DNA of 8,417 bases from UBA8337 sp965658615 (GTDB lineage: Bacteria; Pseudomonadota; Alphaproteobacteria; RS24). The notes under the pieces were generated by a model. That model was not told the origin of the DNA. It did no database searches and worked only from the letters and a program-made list of their open reading frames with translations. The stretch's first letter is position 1. The number at the start of each line of letters is the position of its first letter. The position numbers and the translations under genes were made by a program. Shown piece after piece: positions 7,080-8,417 of this stretch. The DNA lies in the NCBI GenBank assembly GCA_965658615.1, contig CBFHSX010000059.1, positions 1 through 8,417 of the forward strand. The letters run 5' to 3'.

Positions 7080-7373
7080 ATGAAGTTAAAAGCTCTTATC
7101 ATCGGGGCAGGCCTGCTGGCCGCCACACCGGTTCAGGCCGGCACGCTGCAAACCTGGGCGTGCTACACTGAAGGCAGCGATTACACCATTTTTGCAGTTG
7201 CCGATGCCAGTCTATCATCTTCTGCCAAAATTAAGTTTGGCAGCTCAGACTCGTCAAGCTCGTATAATGTGAACGGCTATACCATTCGCGGCACAATTTC
7301 GTCTTCGACCGATTGTGCCGCCCAGACAATCACCATTGTTGACGGTGGTACAACCTATTCCGAAAGTAATTAA
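7080..7373 (+). CDS. Small secreted protein with two cysteines (97 aa), paralogue of the next gene
   Basis: This is an unrecognised small exported protein. A clear Sec signal peptide occupies residues 1-20 (MKLKALIIGAGLLAATPVQA), with likely cleavage before Gly21. The mature protein of about 77 residues begins GTLQTWACYTEG. Its only two cysteines, Cys28 and Cys79, probably form one disulfide, and the chain alternates Ser/Thr-rich and hydrophobic stretches as in a small beta sandwich. The C-terminus is GGTTYSESN. It starts 11 bases after the stop of the giant protein, so the two genes are almost certainly on one transcript and may be translationally linked. The layout matches the following 98-aa gene. 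A pilus-associated subunit, chaperone-like partner or secreted effector are all possible; nothing in the sequence decides between them. Confidence 0.78.
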   Translation: MKLKALIIGAGLLAATPVQAGTLQTWACYTEGSDYTIFAVADASLSSSAKIKFGSSDSSSSYNVNGYTIRGTISSSTDCAAQTITIVDGGTTYSESN

Positions 7374-7381
7374 TTATTTGT

Positions 7382-7397
7382 CATAATATTTATTATG
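7382..7397. promoter_or_regulatory. Perfect 7-bp inverted repeat between the two small genes
   Basis: CATAATA and TATTATG are separated by TT, making a perfect 16-base palindromic element in the 44-base spacer. It is wholly AT-rich apart from its outer pair, so it would be a weak RNA hairpin and no U-run of terminator type follows. It could be an operator or a mild mRNA processing/stability element. It could also be chance in AT-rich sequence. Confidence 0.3.
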
Positions 7398-7417
7398 CGA
7401 ATATAAGAGGCGTTATT

Positions 7418-7714
7418 ATGAAAACATCAAATTCTATTCTGGCCGCTGCCCTGTTTGCGACAGCCGCTATCACCCCGGCCCACGCTGCCCAATCTATTGA
7501 GGGTTGGAGTTGCGAGAACAATAGCTGGAAAATTGAGATGGAAGAAGCTGTCAGCGGAACACCGACCATCAGCATTAATTCAACGGCGCTGACCGGTTCT
7601 ATTACCAAATCAGATAGCGATACGGTTCTGTCGATCAGTGTTTCATCTTGCCCTGACGCCCTGACTGCGCTGAGCGTGGCTATTGGGTCCGACACATATA
7701 GCTGGTCCTTTTAA
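7418..7714 (+). CDS. Small secreted protein with two cysteines (98 aa), paralogue of the previous gene
   Basis: This is an unrecognised small exported protein. A Sec signal peptide spans residues 1-23 (hydrophobic core AALFATAAI, cleavage motif AHA before Ala24). The mature part of about 75 residues starts AQSIEGWSCENN. It has two cysteines, Cys32 and Cys78, 46 apart; the preceding gene has 51 between its pair. The tail GSDTYSWSF matches the neighbour's GGTTYSESN in pattern, and both have Trp-x-Cys shortly after cleavage. These shared positions suggest an old tandem duplication, though overall identity by eye is low. The AAGAGG ribosome site is at 7405-7410, 7 bases before the ATG. The gene is the last of the secreted-protein block and is followed by a strong terminator, marking the 3' end of the transcription unit. 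Confidence 0.78.
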   Translation: MKTSNSILAAALFATAAITPAHAAQSIEGWSCENNSWKIEMEEAVSGTPTISINSTALTGSITKSDSDTVLSISVSSCPDALTALSVAIGSDTYSWSF

Positions 7715-7747
7715 GGCGACCACGGCCGGTTGACGGCTATAACATAT

Positions 7748-7785
7748 AAGCCCGCTGCAATTATGTAGCGGGCTTTTTATTTTTT
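7748..7785 (+). terminator. Intrinsic terminator closing the secreted-protein block
   Basis: A 12-bp stem (7748-7759 pairing with 7764-7775, including one G-T wobble) encloses a four-base loop ATTA. Its core is GCCCGCT/AGCGGGC. A T-rich tract to 7785 follows (one A in it). This is a strong Rho-independent terminator for the + strand. It separates the secreted-protein genes from mazG, which starts 14 bases later. Confidence 0.9.
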
Positions 7786-7798
7786 GCTAAACTAACAC

Positions 7799-8417
7799 AT
7801 GAGCAATATTCACCGCATCCTCGATATCATGGCCGCACTGCGCCATCCTGAAACCGGTTGCCCGTGGGATCTCGAACAGGATTTCGCCTCCATTGCCCCC
7901 TATACGATTGAAGAAGCCTATGAGGTGACCGACGCCATAGAACGCGGCGATATGGATGATTTGAAGGATGAGCTTGGCGATTTATTGCTGCAAGTCGTGT
8001 TTCACGCGCGCATGGCCGAAGAGCAAGGCCTGTTCGGTTTTGACGATGTCGTTGATGCGATAGCCGATAAAATGACCCGCCGCCACCCGCATGTATTTGC
8101 CGACATGGCTGTATCGGGCGCTGATGGCGTCAAACAAAACTGGGAAGATATTAAAGCGGCCGAGAAAGCCGCCAAAGGGAAAACCGGCGATAATGACAGC
8201 CTACTGGCCGATGTGCCGAGCACCCTGCCCGCATTGACCCGCGCGGTAAAGCTGCAAAAACGCGCCGCCCGCATTGGCTTTGACTGGCAGGAAGCCGAGC
8301 CGATTTTCGCCAAGCTAGAAGAAGAAATCAGCGAGTTGCGCGAGGCCATGAGCCGCGACAATGCCGCCGATATTGAGGATGAATATGGCGATATTCTGTT
8401 TGTTGTCGCCAATTTGG
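7799..8417 (+). CDS. mazG: Nucleoside triphosphate pyrophosphohydrolase MazG (3' end outside window)
   Basis: The first 206 codons are present and the frame is open to the last base; E. coli MazG is about 263 aa. MazG hydrolyses (d)NTPs to the monophosphate plus pyrophosphate, with roles in nucleotide-pool cleaning and the stringent response. The match is strong across both MazG domains: MxxLRHPETGCPWDLEQ near the N-terminus, IAPYTIEEAYEV (the EExxE metal site), DELGDLLLQVVFHARM, RRHPHVF, and the link to the second domain (LPALTRAVKLQKRAARIGFDW) followed by a second EEE...DEYGDILF site. ATG at 7799 is the earliest possible start, because an in-frame TAA lies at 7793-7795. No Shine-Dalgarno sequence is visible before it, and no convincing promoter boxes were found between the terminator and the start, so initiation may be leaderless or on a very short leader. 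Confidence 0.93.
   Translation, partial: MSNIHRILDIMAALRHPETGCPWDLEQDFASIAPYTIEEAYEVTDAIERGDMDDLKDELGDLLLQVVFHARMAEEQGLFGFDDVVDAIADKMTRRHPHVFADMAVSGADGVKQNWEDIKAAEKAAKGKTGDNDSLLADVPSTLPALTRAVKLQKRAARIGFDWQEAEPIFAKLEEEISELREAMSRDNAADIEDEYGDILFVVANL

Noticed and set aside
7393..7695. 100-codon open frame on the - strand across the last small gene
   Set aside because: It is antisense to a gene with a signal peptide and ribosome site; it has no recognisable motif or ribosome site and looks like a shadow.
3739..7798. Mobile element or genomic island carrying the secreted-protein block
   Set aside because: No integrase, transposase, tRNA end, target-site duplication or terminal inverted repeat was found. 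An insertion among housekeeping genes is possible but unsupported here.

Overview
The window looks like a chromosomal segment of an alphaproteobacterium. Base composition is moderate, and the housekeeping genes (end of mfd, a FrnE-type DsbA protein, a short-chain dehydrogenase, tatD, a PhnP-like metallo-hydrolase, start of mazG) read as typical alphaproteobacterial versions. This placement comes from recognising protein motifs by eye; no search was run.

Layout. Positions 1-612 hold the C-terminal end of mfd on the + strand. A FrnE-like gene (613-1305) faces it on the - strand, and the two stop codons touch. A 73-bp divergent spacer (1306-1378) separates that gene from a + strand run: SDR oxidoreductase (1379-2143), tatD (2153-2941) and a PhnP-like metallo-hydrolase (2938-3738, sharing an ATGA overlap with tatD). 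A second + strand block (3781-7714) follows with four genes whose products all carry export signals: a type IV prepilin-like protein of 270 aa, a giant serine/alanine-rich secreted protein of 820 aa, and two small secreted proteins of 97 and 98 aa. It closes with a strong intrinsic terminator at 7748-7785. mazG then begins at 7799 and runs off the window end.

The interesting part is the four-gene block. No standard pilus assembly gene (ATPase, prepilin peptidase, platform protein, secretin) is visible beside the prepilin. The prepilin has 12 cysteines, including a repeated Cys-Ser-Cys motif. The giant protein has a Sec signal, about seven cysteine pairs strung along a repetitive region, and a distinct C-terminal domain with ten cysteines. 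The two small proteins look like diverged paralogues: same size, signal peptide, Trp-x-Cys just after cleavage, one further cysteine, and a Gly...Thr-Tyr-Ser-x-Ser tail. My inference is a disulfide-stabilised surface structure, with the prepilin as anchor or minor pilin, the giant protein as stalk or adhesin, and the small proteins as partners, inserted among housekeeping genes. I do not recognise the giant or the small proteins as any named family.

No tRNA, rRNA, CRISPR array, insertion sequence or integrase was seen. No gene-free stretch exceeds 300 bases; the longest is the 84-bp spacer before mazG.
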